64,000 nt of DNA from CAYWNK01 sp964459495 (GCA_964459495.1 CAYWNK010000006.1:6627-70626); one strand, 5' to 3'. Positions 7,714 through 16,466 are shown, counted from the stretch's first letter. Made by a program: numbers and translations. The notes: a model not told the origin generated them from the letters alone.

Positions 7714-7730
7714 TTGGCATCGCCGTTGCT
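7714..7730 (+). promoter_or_regulatory. Sigma-54 (-24/-12) promoter of fliK-flgD-flgE
   Basis: TTGGCATCGCCGTTGCT fits the RpoN consensus, with GG (7716-7717) and GC (7728-7729) exactly 10 nt apart. The predicted start site is about 7741, 2 nt before the fliK ATG at 7743. Use of sigma-54 for hook genes is known in many bacteria. Confidence 0.8.
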
Positions 7731-7742
7731 TCCAAGCCGGCG

Positions 7743-8870
7743 ATGGAGAATCTGACTACCCAGTCCGGCCTCCGTTCCTTGGATGAATCTGGACGGTCGC
7801 TCACTGCGGGGCGGCCGTCCTATCCAGAGGCGAGGGAATCCTCGTTTGATGGGCACCTGGAACGGGCTCGCGCGGAAACGCGTGAGGAGGAACGTATCGC
7901 TGACCAGCGGGACGGCAGGCGGGAGGTGTCGGAGCGCAGAGAGCGATCCACGGAGCGTTCCTCTGAGCGATCCACAGAACGCCGCGATGAATCGCGGGAT
8001 GATTCCGACGTGGCGGAGGACCCGGGCGTCGACGAAGCGACGGGGCGCGGGGCAGCGGCCGGCGAGGCCGAAACCTCCGACGGGTCAGATGGGCAAGAGA
8101 AGGGCGACGGGGCACAGGCGGAGCAGGACCAGGCTGACGAGCATGCGGCGGGCCAGTTTGCCGCCGTCCCCACGGAGTTCGACGCAGCGCCAGTGGAGGC
8201 GCCGGGCCTTGCTGCCCTGGCCGCCGCCGAGGTAGCGGAGGGGGAGGCCAGCGAATCCACCGCTGGCCAAGCCGCGGTGCCCAAGGCCGGGAGCGCCGCC
8301 TCGGTGGCCGCTGCTGGAGGAGTCGATCCCGGTGTCCGTGCCCCAACGCCCAGCGTGGGCGGGGTGGAAAATGCGCCGATTCAGGAGAGCAAGGTGGCCG
8401 CGGCGGAGACCGCCAAACCCGAGACCCAAGGGATCAAGGCCCCCATGGACCCTGAGCGGATCGCCCGCGCAGAGTCCGTCTTGAACCAGATCCGGATGCG
8501 CCTTGGAGGCGATCTGCGGAGCGCCACGCTCGCGCTCCAGCCGGCCGAACTTGGCCGCCTGAAAGTACACATCAAGGTCGAAGCTGGATCCGTTCGCGCT
8601 GAGCTGCGCGTGGAGTCGGCGGAGGCGATGGCCGCCCTCGAGCGGCACGTTCCCGAGCTGCGCGCGATGCTCAGTTCCGACGGCCTTGAGCTCGCTGACG
8701 TGTCGATTGGCCTCGCCCCCGAGGGTGAGTTCGACCAGGCGACAGGCAACGCGTTCGGCCGCGAGCCCGGTTCCGACCAGGCATCGAACGAACCCGAGGA
8801 ATCCACCGAATCCACCGCTTCCCTCACCAGGGCCCTTGCTGACGAAGCAGGGGTCGATTTTCTCGCCTAA
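7743..8870 (+). CDS. fliK: Flagellar hook-length control protein FliK
   Basis: 375 residues. The N-terminal two thirds is low-complexity (Arg/Glu/Ser repeats near 7930-7990, then an Ala/Glu/Gly-rich stretch), as usual for FliK rulers. The C-terminal domain carries the FliK_C pattern (ATLALQPAELGRLKVHIKVE, then PELRAMLSSDGLELADVSI). FliK is exported and measures hook length, then switches the export apparatus to late substrates. It is first in fliK-flgD-flgE. The N-terminal start is not conserved; ATG 7743 is the only ATG ahead of the domain and lies 2 nt past the predicted sigma-54 start site. Confidence 0.88.
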   Translation: MENLTTQSGLRSLDESGRSLTAGRPSYPEARESSFDGHLERARAETREEERIADQRDGRREVSERRERSTERSSERSTERRDESRDDSDVAEDPGVDEATGRGAAAGEAETSDGSDGQEKGDGAQAEQDQADEHAAGQFAAVPTEFDAAPVEAPGLAALAAAEVAEGEASESTAGQAAVPKAGSAASVAAAGGVDPGVRAPTPSVGGVENAPIQESKVAAAETAKPETQGIKAPMDPERIARAESVLNQIRMRLGGDLRSATLALQPAELGRLKVHIKVEAGSVRAELRVESAEAMAALERHVPELRAMLSSDGLELADVSIGLAPEGEFDQATGNAFGREPGSDQASNEPEESTESTASLTRALADEAGVDFLA

Positions 8871-8884
8871 GGGCACCTATCGTC

Positions 8885-9382
8885 ATGATCGATTCAATCT
8901 CTAATCTGTACGCCGGTTCCAACGGCATCGGTTCGAGCAGCTCGAAGGAGCTCGACAGCACGGACTTCATGTCTCTGCTCGTTGCTCAGCTGCAAAATCA
9001 AGACCCCACGAACCCGGTGGCCAACGAGGACTTCACGGCTCAGCTGGCCCAGTTCTCGTCCTTGGAGGAGATGCAGAACGTGAACTCGAACCTGCAGGCG
9101 ATGGCTGCGCTGAGCCAGGAGAATGCACTCCTGAGTCAGCTGACGACCGCCGCGGGACTGATTGGTTCGAACGTGGACTTCATCGATCCGGCAACGGGGG
9201 AAGAGTCAAACGGGAACGTCGAGGCCGTGCGGCTCGAGACTGGGCTCACCCTCCTGCGCATCGACGGCGAGGACGTGCCCCTGGCCAATGTTCTGGAGGT
9301 CCACGGATCCGATGAGTCGGGGAACTCCGGCGGCGATGACTCGGACGACAGCGACTCCGACGACAGCGACTCCGACCTCTAG
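8885..9382 (+). CDS. flgD: Flagellar hook capping protein FlgD (short, acidic tail)
   Basis: 165 residues. The conserved FlgD core is present (DFMSLLVAQLQNQDPTNPV, then FTAQLAQFSSLEEMQNVN, then LIGSNVDFID). FlgD forms the temporary scaffold under which FlgE polymerises. The protein is shorter than typical FlgD (about 220 aa) and lacks a clear Ig-like C-terminal domain. Instead it ends in an Asp/Ser run encoded by GAC/AGC/TCC repeats (about 9337-9380). flgE follows after 6 nt. The truncation may be natural for this lineage. Confidence 0.9.
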   Translation: MIDSISNLYAGSNGIGSSSSKELDSTDFMSLLVAQLQNQDPTNPVANEDFTAQLAQFSSLEEMQNVNSNLQAMAALSQENALLSQLTTAAGLIGSNVDFIDPATGEESNGNVEAVRLETGLTLLRIDGEDVPLANVLEVHGSDESGNSGGDDSDDSDSDDSDSDL

Positions 9383-9388
9383 GACGCC

Positions 9389-11335
9389 ATGACCAGCACA
9401 TTCAACGCCGCCCTCAGCGGCTTGCGCGCCCATCGGACCTGGATCGATGTCATCGGTAACAACATCGCGAACTCGAACACGGTTGGCTTCAAGGGCAGTC
9501 GAGCGACCTTTGCAACCGCGTTCTCGGACTACCTGGCATTCGGATCCGCGCCCACAGGGAGCTTTGGAGGCACCAATCCGTCGCAGGTTGGCAACGGTGT
9601 CGGCTCCGTACGCACGCTGCACACTTTTCAGCAAGGAGCCCTGACCGCCACGGGGCGAGCCCTGGACCTATCCCTCGAAGGCAACGGTTTCTTCACGCTG
9701 GCGACGGACGATGGCCCCTACTACAGCCGGGTCGGTACCTTCGGCCTCGACGTCGAGAACAACCTGGTCGACCTGACTACTGGGCACTTTGTCGCCGATC
9801 CTTCGGGCAACGCCGTCAACGTTGAAGTCGATGCTCTCTTCCCGCCGAATGCCACCTCCAACGTGGTGCTCGAGGGCAACCTGCCGGCGCTGGTCACCGG
9901 GCCCCTGGCGGAGGTGCTTGGGACCTTGAACGCATACAAGCAGGGCACGCCCGCTTCGATCACCAGCACCATCGCTGGACCTGACTTCGCCGGGATTCCG
10001 AACGCGACCTACAGCATGGGGCTGTCCGTGGCTGGAATGGCGTCTCAGTCCATCACCGTTACAGCGGATGCGGCGGGCAACGTGACGGCCGCCGACGTGG
10101 CCGCAGCGATCGATGCCGCGGACGGTGTCAGCGCGCAGGTGGTGGGGGGTCAAGTCCAGGTTCAGTCCCAGGAGACGGGCTCCGACATCACGATGAGCTT
10201 CAACGCTGGTGCACCCAACGACTTGACGGCGTTGGTCGGCATGCCGACCTCGCTGTTTACAGGCACGGAGGACCCCGCCACCGGCGCGACGGCACTCAAC
10301 GACTTGACGTCCAATGTCGACGACTATGTTGCTGGAGACGTGATTCAGCTCGAAGGAGTTGATACCGATGGTACTGCGGTCAACGCGACCTTCGTCTTCG
10401 GGGCCGGGAACGACGGCACCACGCTCGGGGACCTCGTCACCTTCCTGGACTCCCAGTACGCAGACGCAACTGTCTCTCTAGATTCAGCCGGGCAACTCCT
10501 CGTCACCGCGCAGACCGCCGGTGAAGCCGAACTGCTGCTGTCGCTGTCGGACGCCACTGGCGGAGCCGGCCAGTCCGATTGGATCGAGCACAGCCTGTCG
10601 GTTTCGTCGGAAGGCACCGGCCCGGACGAGGTTGTGGTGACTACCGAGGCCTACGACAGCGCAGGTGTGGCCCATACGCTCACCTTGACGTACGAGCGGC
10701 AGCCGAACCTGTCTTGGAACGTGATCGTGTCCATGCCCGATGACCAGGGTGATGTCCTCTCCGGAGGGGCGAGCGATCCGATCACCGGGTTGACGTTCGA
10801 TGAGAACGGGGCTCCGACGAGCTTGGGCGGTGTGAACACCACCATCACCGTGCAATTCGCCGGGCAGGCCAGTCCGCAGACCATCGATATCGACATGGGT
10901 TCAGATGGAGAGTTCGATGGCCTGACCCAGTTCGGTACCCAGGACAGCCTGTTGATCGACAGCCAGGACGGCTATTCGGACGGCTCATTGTCCAACCTGT
11001 CGGTCGACGAGGAGGGGCAGATCATTGGCTTCTATACCAACAATCAGCAGCGATCCCTCGGCCAGGTAGGCATCGCCTCATTCACGAACCAGGACGGTCT
11101 CCTCGAGGTCGGCGACAACCTGTTTCAAGAGACGGTGGCTTCCGGCGACCCGCGCATCGGGCTGGGGGCTACCCAGGGCCGAGCCAGGGTTGTCTCCGGT
11201 GCGCTTGAGGAATCGAATGTGGACACCGCCGAACAAACGGTGCGGTTGATCGAGGCCCAGCGCGGGTTCCAGGCGAATGCACGGGTGATTTCTGTCATGG
11301 ACGAGCTTATCGCCGAAGTGACCAACCTCATCTAG
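9389..11335 (+). CDS. flgE: Flagellar hook protein FlgE
   Basis: 648 residues. The N-terminus is typical of rod/hook proteins (TWIDVIGNNIANSNTVGFKG), followed by the FlgE/F/G-like domain (LDLSLEGNGFFTLATDDGPYYSRVGTF as two blocks) and the C-terminal coil (VDTAEQTVRLIEAQRGFQAN; ISVMDELIAEVTNLI). It forms the hook that joins rod to filament. It is larger than enteric FlgE (about 400 aa) because of a long central insert of D2/D3-like beta domains, common in large hooks. It is last in the fliK-flgD-flgE unit; a terminator follows. Confidence 0.96.
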   Translation: MTSTFNAALSGLRAHRTWIDVIGNNIANSNTVGFKGSRATFATAFSDYLAFGSAPTGSFGGTNPSQVGNGVGSVRTLHTFQQGALTATGRALDLSLEGNGFFTLATDDGPYYSRVGTFGLDVENNLVDLTTGHFVADPSGNAVNVEVDALFPPNATSNVVLEGNLPALVTGPLAEVLGTLNAYKQGTPASITSTIAGPDFAGIPNATYSMGLSVAGMASQSITVTADAAGNVTAADVAAAIDAADGVSAQVVGGQVQVQSQETGSDITMSFNAGAPNDLTALVGMPTSLFTGTEDPATGATALNDLTSNVDDYVAGDVIQLEGVDTDGTAVNATFVFGAGNDGTTLGDLVTFLDSQYADATVSLDSAGQLLVTAQTAGEAELLLSLSDATGGAGQSDWIEHSLSVSSEGTGPDEVVVTTEAYDSAGVAHTLTLTYERQPNLSWNVIVSMPDDQGDVLSGGASDPITGLTFDENGAPTSLGGVNTTITVQFAGQASPQTIDIDMGSDGEFDGLTQFGTQDSLLIDSQDGYSDGSLSNLSVDEEGQIIGFYTNNQQRSLGQVGIASFTNQDGLLEVGDNLFQETVASGDPRIGLGATQGRARVVSGALEESNVDTAEQTVRLIEAQRGFQANARVISVMDELIAEVTNLI

Positions 11336-11409
11336 TCGGTAGTACGGCTTCTCGGCTTGCCACAGCCCGGCTATCCACCGGGAGCGAGAAGGTCCCCCCT
11401 CTCAGCGAT

Positions 11410-11452
11410 CCGTCGCCCTGAACCCGCATGGGGGCAGGGCGACGGTCCTTTT
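11410..11452 (+). terminator. Rho-independent terminator after flgE
   Basis: An 11-bp perfect stem, CCGTCGCCCTG (11410-11420) with CAGGGCGACGG (11435-11445), a 14-nt loop, then TCCTTTT. It ends the fliK-flgD-flgE transcript before the flgF promoter. Confidence 0.8.
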
Positions 11453-11611
11453 GGGTCCAGCCAGGGGCTGGCTAGGAGTTTGGATGGAGGGCTAGAGCGG
11501 CCGGTCAAGAACCGACCTCACTGGGAAACGCTTTCCGGGCCACTAGGACGCTTTGGCCTCCTCTGTTGTGCCCGAACGCGCTGCGGGGCCCCCAGGGGCC
11601 GTTGGGGGCGC

Positions 11612-11628
11612 TTGGCACGCCCATTGCT
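11612..11628 (+). promoter_or_regulatory. Sigma-54 (-24/-12) promoter of the flgF operon
   Basis: TTGGCACGCCCATTGCT matches the RpoN consensus at every key base, with GG (11614-11615) and GC (11626-11627) 10 nt apart. The predicted start site is about 11639, 3 nt before the flgF ATG at 11642. Confidence 0.87.
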
Positions 11629-11641
11629 ACCTGGCGGGCGC

Positions 11642-12343
11642 ATGAACACTGGTCTCTATCGCGGCGTGGCCGCCATGTCGGTGGCTGAGAAGTCTATGGA
11701 CACCATCGCCTCCAACCTGGCGAGCCTGCGAACGCCGGGCAGCAAGCGCCGGGCGATAGCTTCCCACGGCTTCTACATGGGCCGCTTTGGTAGCCAGGAG
11801 GTCAACGTTCAGCTCGAGCAGAAGAACGACTTCACCCAGGGCACGTTCGAGACCTCGGGGAACCAGCTCGACCTGGCATTGCTAGGCGACGGCTTCTTTG
11901 AGCTCGACGGCGACGATGGGCCGATCTTCACCCGGGACGGTGAGTTCCGCATGAACACAGACGGAACGCTCATTAGCCCCGAGGGCTTCGCCGTGACCTG
12001 GTCCCGCCAGGCCAGTCAGCTCGATCCCTCCGCGGAGGAGATCATCGTCGACCACCAGGGCGTTGTCACCCAGGGCGGCCGCGACGTTGGGACGATCAAG
12101 ACGCTCTCGTTCGCCGACAACCACGCGCTGCGTCACACCAGCGACGGCTACTTCTACGCACCTGAAGACCTCGAGCGCTTTGAATCGAACGCCGAAGTCC
12201 GCCAAGGCGGGCTCGAGCGCTCCAACATCGATCCGGTGGAAGAGCTTGTCGCTCTGATCACGCTGCAGCGTCGCCACGAGCGGGCAGCCTCGATCGTTAG
12301 CCAAATCGACCAGTCCTATCGCCGGCTCACCTCCGAGAGCTAA
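11642..12343 (+). CDS. flgF: Flagellar basal-body rod protein FlgF
   Basis: 233 residues from ATG 11642: MNTGLYRGVAAM is the canonical FlgF/FlgG start, which fixes this start over the longer frame. DTIASNLASLRTPGSKRRAI replaces the usual NNxANxNTxGFK. LDLALLGDGFFELDGDDGPIF and the C-terminal coil (SNIDPVEELVALITLQRRHE) are present. It is part of the proximal rod. It heads the flgF-G-A-H-I-J-N-K-L unit; flgG follows 24 nt later. FlgF is assigned over FlgG by position and shorter length. Confidence 0.9.
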   Translation: MNTGLYRGVAAMSVAEKSMDTIASNLASLRTPGSKRRAIASHGFYMGRFGSQEVNVQLEQKNDFTQGTFETSGNQLDLALLGDGFFELDGDDGPIFTRDGEFRMNTDGTLISPEGFAVTWSRQASQLDPSAEEIIVDHQGVVTQGGRDVGTIKTLSFADNHALRHTSDGYFYAPEDLERFESNAEVRQGGLERSNIDPVEELVALITLQRRHERAASIVSQIDQSYRRLTSES

Positions 12344-12367
12344 TCAGCTCTCCAGCAAGGAAACACT

Positions 12368-13153
12368 ATGCTCCGCTCACTGATGACCGCAGCCTCGGGT
12401 ATGAAAGCCCAGCAGCTGCAGGTGGACACCATCGCGAACAATATCGCGAACTCCGGGACCACAGGTTTCAAGAAGAACCGGCTCTCCTTCCAGTCGCTCT
12501 TCTACCAGACCTACCGCGAGCCCGGGGCTCCGGTGGGACAGGGACAGACCGATGCCACAGGCCTGCAGGTCGGCAGTGGTACCGATATTGCTGGCTCCGC
12601 CATGGTCATGGAACAGGGCGAGATCCAGCTGACCGGCGGCCCGTTGGACATGGCGATTCAGGGCGCGGGCTTCTTCGAGGTCCAGCTGCCCAGCGGCGAG
12701 TCGCGCTACACCCGCGATGGTTCGTTCCGTCGCAACCTGAACGGCGACCTGGTGACGCCCCAGGGCTACTTCCTCATTCCGAACATCAGCTTGCCGAACG
12801 GCGTCAGCGAGATTCAGGTCGGCGAGAGCGGCGAGGTGAGCTATCGCGATGACACCGGTCAGGTGGTCACCGGAGGCACGATTCAGCTCGCTCGTTTCGC
12901 TAACCCGATGGGCCTGCGGGCTGAAGGCGGCAACCTGTACGCCGAAACTCTCAGCTCCGGGGCGGCTGCGCGTCAGAACCCCGGAGTCGCGGGTACCGGC
13001 GTGATCCGCAGTGGATCGTTGGAGACCAGCAACGTCTCCACCGTTGATGAGCTCGTCGGCCTGATCGTTGCCCAGCGCAACTATGAGATCAACAGCCGGG
13101 CCATCCAGGTGTCCGACGAAATGCTCCAGGTCGTCTACCAGCTGGTTCGCTAA
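12368..13153 (+). CDS. flgG: Flagellar distal rod protein FlgG
   Basis: 261 residues. It shows the diagnostic FlgG start (MLRSLMTAASGMKAQQLQVD, then TIANNIANSGTTGFKKNRLS), the length typical of FlgG (about 260), VGSGTDIAGSAMVMEQGEIQ, LDMAIQGAGFFEVQLPSG, and the end (SNVSTVDELVGLIVAQRNYE; QVSDEMLQVVYQLVR). It builds the distal rod through the P and L rings. AGGAAAC precedes the ATG as a ribosome binding site. flgA starts 3 nt after its stop. Confidence 0.97.
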   Translation: MLRSLMTAASGMKAQQLQVDTIANNIANSGTTGFKKNRLSFQSLFYQTYREPGAPVGQGQTDATGLQVGSGTDIAGSAMVMEQGEIQLTGGPLDMAIQGAGFFEVQLPSGESRYTRDGSFRRNLNGDLVTPQGYFLIPNISLPNGVSEIQVGESGEVSYRDDTGQVVTGGTIQLARFANPMGLRAEGGNLYAETLSSGAAARQNPGVAGTGVIRSGSLETSNVSTVDELVGLIVAQRNYEINSRAIQVSDEMLQVVYQLVR

Positions 13154-13156
13154 GTC

Positions 13157-14236
13157 ATGATTGCAGCACTCACACTCGGGATCCTTGGCGGGTTGACCGT
13201 CGAGCTTCCGCCGGCCGCACAGGTCCGCGGCGTCGAGCTACGGCTCGGCGACGTCGCTACGGTCAGCGGGGACGACGAAGCCCTCGTTCGCCAGGCGCGC
13301 CTATTGGTCCTGGGGGCGACACCTGCTCCGGGCTACACGCGCCAGCTGGTACGGGGCGACATCTTGCGGGAGCTTGGCTTCGCGCTCGATGGAGAGGAGG
13401 TCACCCTGCAAGGGGCACCGTTGACGCGCGTCACCCTGCGCACCCAAACCCTGGGCGCTTCGGAGCAAATCGATACGGCCAAGCAGGCACTGCAGTCGGT
13501 GTTTCGGGGCCAGGACGTGGAGCTCATGCCCAAGACCAACGTCCAGAGCCTCGAGATTCCAGAGCCTCGGGAAAGCTACTCGCTTCGCCCTCGGACGCAG
13601 ACGCTACGCGCTGTGACCGGATCCCAAGGGGTGGCGGTCGACGTCGTGGTCGACGGAGAGGTTTGGCGAACCCTGTGGACCAGCTGGGAGGTCAACATGT
13701 ACGAACTCTGGCCCGTCCTGCGTGCCGCGGTACGCAAGGGGGAGACCCTGACGGCAGCCCACTTCGAAACGCGCCGCGTGCGAGTGGGGAGCGGCCGGAT
13801 TTCATCGCCTCTCTCGGCAAAAGCCTACGGCGTAGCGGAAGCCGCACGAACCTTGGAGGCTGGCTACGTCGTCCTAGAGGAAGACGTCACTCGGGCCTGG
13901 ACCGTGGAGCGCGGCGACCCCTGCCAGCTCGAGGTCAAGAGTGGAGGCGTCAGCGCCCACGTCAGAGCTGAGGTGATGGCCAACGGTCGTGTTGGCGACC
14001 GAGTTCCCGTGCGCATCGATAGCAACCAGCGGCAGGTGGTCGCCGTCGTAAAGGGCAAGGGGTACCTGCTCGTGGACATGACCCCTGCTCCCAAGCCGCA
14101 GCCTGCCCCCGAGGGTGATCAGCCAGAGGGGACTCCGGCGGATCAGCCCGAACGCGAAACCAAGCCCAACGAGCAGGCAGGTCGGAAGCCCGATGTTCGT
14201 AGCCGCCAGCAAGTCACGCCTCGCATCGATCAATGA
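13157..14236 (+). CDS. flgA: Flagellar P-ring chaperone FlgA
   Basis: 359 residues with a signal-type N-terminus (MIAALTLGILGGLTVELPPA). The C-terminal SAF domain includes VRKGETLTAAHFETRRVRVG, YGVAEAARTLEAGYVVLEED and GRVGDRVPVRIDSNQRQVVA. FlgA is a periplasmic chaperone for FlgI P-ring assembly. A Pro/Glu/Gln-rich tail of about 50 residues follows the domain and is not typical. Its stop overlaps the flgH start (ATGA), so translation is coupled. Confidence 0.88.
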   Translation: MIAALTLGILGGLTVELPPAAQVRGVELRLGDVATVSGDDEALVRQARLLVLGATPAPGYTRQLVRGDILRELGFALDGEEVTLQGAPLTRVTLRTQTLGASEQIDTAKQALQSVFRGQDVELMPKTNVQSLEIPEPRESYSLRPRTQTLRAVTGSQGVAVDVVVDGEVWRTLWTSWEVNMYELWPVLRAAVRKGETLTAAHFETRRVRVGSGRISSPLSAKAYGVAEAARTLEAGYVVLEEDVTRAWTVERGDPCQLEVKSGGVSAHVRAEVMANGRVGDRVPVRIDSNQRQVVAVVKGKGYLLVDMTPAPKPQPAPEGDQPEGTPADQPERETKPNEQAGRKPDVRSRQQVTPRIDQ

Positions 14237-14865
14237 AACTCTCCCTACGCATCGCAGCCTTCCTCGTGGCCATCGCCAGTACGGCGATGGACACCTCAGC
14301 CCAGACCCGCCCTGGTTCGATCTACGATCCCGGTGCAGCACCCATTCGCCTAGGGGTGGTGAACACCGCCCGCAGGGCCGGCGACCTGGTCACCATTCTG
14401 ATCGTCGAGGATCAGCAGCTGAAGAACGAGGAGACCTCCAACCTGCAGAAGACGACGGGATTGGACTACGCCCTCAATGACTTCAATCTCGCTCCCGATG
14501 TGTTCGGATCCACCCTGCCCAGCCTCGGCGGGGATCGCAGCGACATCTTCAACGGTACCGCGAACTACGAGAAGGACGCGGAGTTCACCTCGCGGTTGAC
14601 CGCAATCGTGGTCGACGTGCTGCCGAACGACAACCTGGTCATTCAGGGGCGACGGGAAATCCGAGTGGATCAGGAGATCAAGGTCATTGAGATCAGCGGG
14701 ATTGTCCGCCGCTTCGACGTGCGCCAGGACAACACGATCCTGTCGCAGTCGGTCGCAGATGCGCGCATCTCGTACTCGGGGACGGGTCCATTGACTCGGA
14801 CGACAAACCGCACCGGGTTGGGCGCCTGGATTCACCGCGCCCTCGACTGGATCTGGCCCTTCTAG
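14233..14865 (+). CDS. flgH: Flagellar L-ring protein FlgH
   Basis: 210 residues. FlgH features are present: VVNTARRAGDLVTILIVEDQ, FTSRLTAIVVDVLPNDNLVI and GRREIRVDQEIKVIEISGIV, then VRQDNTILSQSVADARISY and a final LGAWIHRALDWIWPF. It forms the L ring in the outer membrane. Unusually, the signal peptide (MKLSLRIAAFLVAIASTAM...) has no lipobox and the protein contains no Cys at all, so it cannot be lipidated like enterobacterial FlgH. It lies between flgA and flgI as usual. Confidence 0.93.
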   Translation: MKLSLRIAAFLVAIASTAMDTSAQTRPGSIYDPGAAPIRLGVVNTARRAGDLVTILIVEDQQLKNEETSNLQKTTGLDYALNDFNLAPDVFGSTLPSLGGDRSDIFNGTANYEKDAEFTSRLTAIVVDVLPNDNLVIQGRREIRVDQEIKVIEISGIVRRFDVRQDNTILSQSVADARISYSGTGPLTRTTNRTGLGAWIHRALDWIWPF

Positions 14866-14874
14866 GCCCGTCAA

Positions 14875-16116
14875 ATGCTGATCTTATCCACTCTTCTGCT
14901 GGCGATGACGCCGGTGCAGGAACCGGTCGCCGCCGATGCCGGGAGCCCTGTGCTGGTGACCACGGGATCGGTTGCGGTTCCGGACCAGCCGACACGTCGA
15001 TCCCGTTCGCGCTACATCCGCACGCCGCGGCGCAGGATGCAGCCACTGCCCACCACGACGAACCGTCGCCTGACCGCGCCGGTCAGCAGTATTTGCTCCG
15101 TGCGAGGCATGGAGAAGAACACGGTGATCGGCATTGGTCTTGTGACCGGGCTGGCGAATACCGGGGACTCGGGTGATGCGGCGGTCCGCTTCGCCCAGAA
15201 CACCCTGACCCAATATGGCTTCCCAGTGGAGCTCTCGGGTCTGTCGGGCAACAACATTGCTCTCGTCCGAGTGGAGGGAGAGATCGCGGCAGGCGCCAAG
15301 CCGGGTACGCTCATCAACCTGCGGGTGTCGACTTGGGGGGATGCCAAGAGTCTCGTGGGCGGGCAGTTGATGCCCACAGAACTGTTCGACGCGCGCTTGG
15401 GCACCGTCTATGCCACGGCGAGCGGTTCGGTCACGGTTGGGGGCGCCTCGGCGTCAGGCGAGGCGGCCACCGCGGTCAAGAACCACACGACCGTCGGGAC
15501 AATGGAGAACGGCGGCAAGGTTGAGCGTGAGATCCCGACCGTGATCGTGAACGAAGACGGGATCCTCTATCTGGACGCCAAGCGTGGTCAAGACACCTTC
15601 GCCAACATGGTTTCCGTCAAGGAGGCCGCGAACCGGCTTTTTCCCAACGTCGCCCAGATCCTGCCTGACGGCAAGAGCATCAGGGTCGCCGTGCCTGCGG
15701 ATCTTCTGTCCGAGGATCATATCGCCTACATCAACGCGCTGATGAATCTGGAGGTCGACGTACAGAACCTGGCGCGGGTGATCATCAACGAGCGTACGGG
15801 AGTTGTGGTGATGGGCGGTGACGTCCGCCTCCACCCCGGTGTCGTCGCCGCGGGGAACATCACCGTGACGATCGCCGAGACCACGGAGGCCAGCCAGCCC
15901 GGAGCCTTCTCGCAGGGCGAAACCGTACGGCTGCCGCGTACGGACTTGACCGTGATTGAGGAAGACCGCGCTCTGACGCTTTTGCCCCAGGCAACCACGC
16001 TGACCGAGGTGATGGACGTCCTGAATATCCTGGGCGCGACACCGCGCGACCTGATCAGCATTCTCACGGCCCTCTCTGAGGCGGGGCTCCTGGTGGCCGA
16101 CATCCAGCGCATGTAA
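14875..16116 (+). CDS. flgI: Flagellar P-ring protein FlgI
   Basis: 413 residues. Signal peptide, a basic linker of about 60 residues, then the FlgI body: VIGIGLVTGLANTGDSGDA, GNNIALVRVEGEIAAGAKPG, STWGDAKSLVGGQLMPTEL, ARVIINERTGVVVMGGDVRL, and the end (TLTEVMDVLNILGATPRDLI, LSEAGLLVADIQRM). It forms the P ring in the periplasm around the rod. The extended basic N-terminal linker is atypical. The stop overlaps the flgJ ATG. Confidence 0.96.
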   Translation: MLILSTLLLAMTPVQEPVAADAGSPVLVTTGSVAVPDQPTRRSRSRYIRTPRRRMQPLPTTTNRRLTAPVSSICSVRGMEKNTVIGIGLVTGLANTGDSGDAAVRFAQNTLTQYGFPVELSGLSGNNIALVRVEGEIAAGAKPGTLINLRVSTWGDAKSLVGGQLMPTELFDARLGTVYATASGSVTVGGASASGEAATAVKNHTTVGTMENGGKVEREIPTVIVNEDGILYLDAKRGQDTFANMVSVKEAANRLFPNVAQILPDGKSIRVAVPADLLSEDHIAYINALMNLEVDVQNLARVIINERTGVVVMGGDVRLHPGVVAAGNITVTIAETTEASQPGAFSQGETVRLPRTDLTVIEEDRALTLLPQATTLTEVMDVLNILGATPRDLISILTALSEAGLLVADIQRM

Positions 16117-16466
16117 TGGACGGACTCAACGGACTGCAGGGCGGGATGGCATCCCGCGGTTTGGCGGGAGATCAGACCGTGAATCGGGCGGACGGCATCA
16201 AGCGTCGGGTCGACGAAGGCGGGAAGGTGGAAAGTGCCACCGAAGAACTCGAGGTCATGTTCTCGACGATGATGGTCAAAGAAATGCGCAAGTCGTTGGG
16301 CGAGGGACTGTTCGGTTCCGGGCCCGGGGTCGACACGTTCGAGGGGTGGTTCGACGACCACATGGGGCGTGCGATTGCCGAAGGTGGCGCCATGGAGCTA
16401 TCGGGGCTCCTAAAGGCACAGGGCGGCGGGCCTGCGCCCGAACCTGAATCCGAGGATGCACAATGA
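16116..16466 (+). CDS. flgJ: Rod-binding protein FlgJ (N-terminal domain only)
   Basis: 116 residues containing the rod-binding domain: ATEELEVMFSTMMVKEMRKS, LGEGLFGSGPGVDTFEGWFD, then a helix ending SGLLKAQGGG. In enteric bacteria FlgJ also has a C-terminal muramidase; that domain is absent here, as in many non-enteric bacteria, so peptidoglycan cutting must come from another enzyme. Its ends overlap flgI upstream and the next gene downstream (ATGA), indicating tight coupling. Confidence 0.88.
   Translation: MDGLNGLQGGMASRGLAGDQTVNRADGIKRRVDEGGKVESATEELEVMFSTMMVKEMRKSLGEGLFGSGPGVDTFEGWFDDHMGRAIAEGGAMELSGLLKAQGGGPAPEPESEDAQ

Larger units (their letters stand above)
11336..11641. other. Intergenic region between flgE and flgF
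   Basis: 306 nt with no credible gene. An in-frame extension of flgF runs through it but is Pro/Arg/Gly-rich and lacks rod-protein features. It holds a rho-independent terminator (11410-11452) and a sigma-54 promoter (11612-11628), so it separates two transcription units. Confidence 0.7.

Noticed and set aside
9337..9380. CRISPR-like or tandem repeat array
   Set aside because: It is a codon-level Asp/Ser repeat within the flgD reading frame, too short and without spacers.
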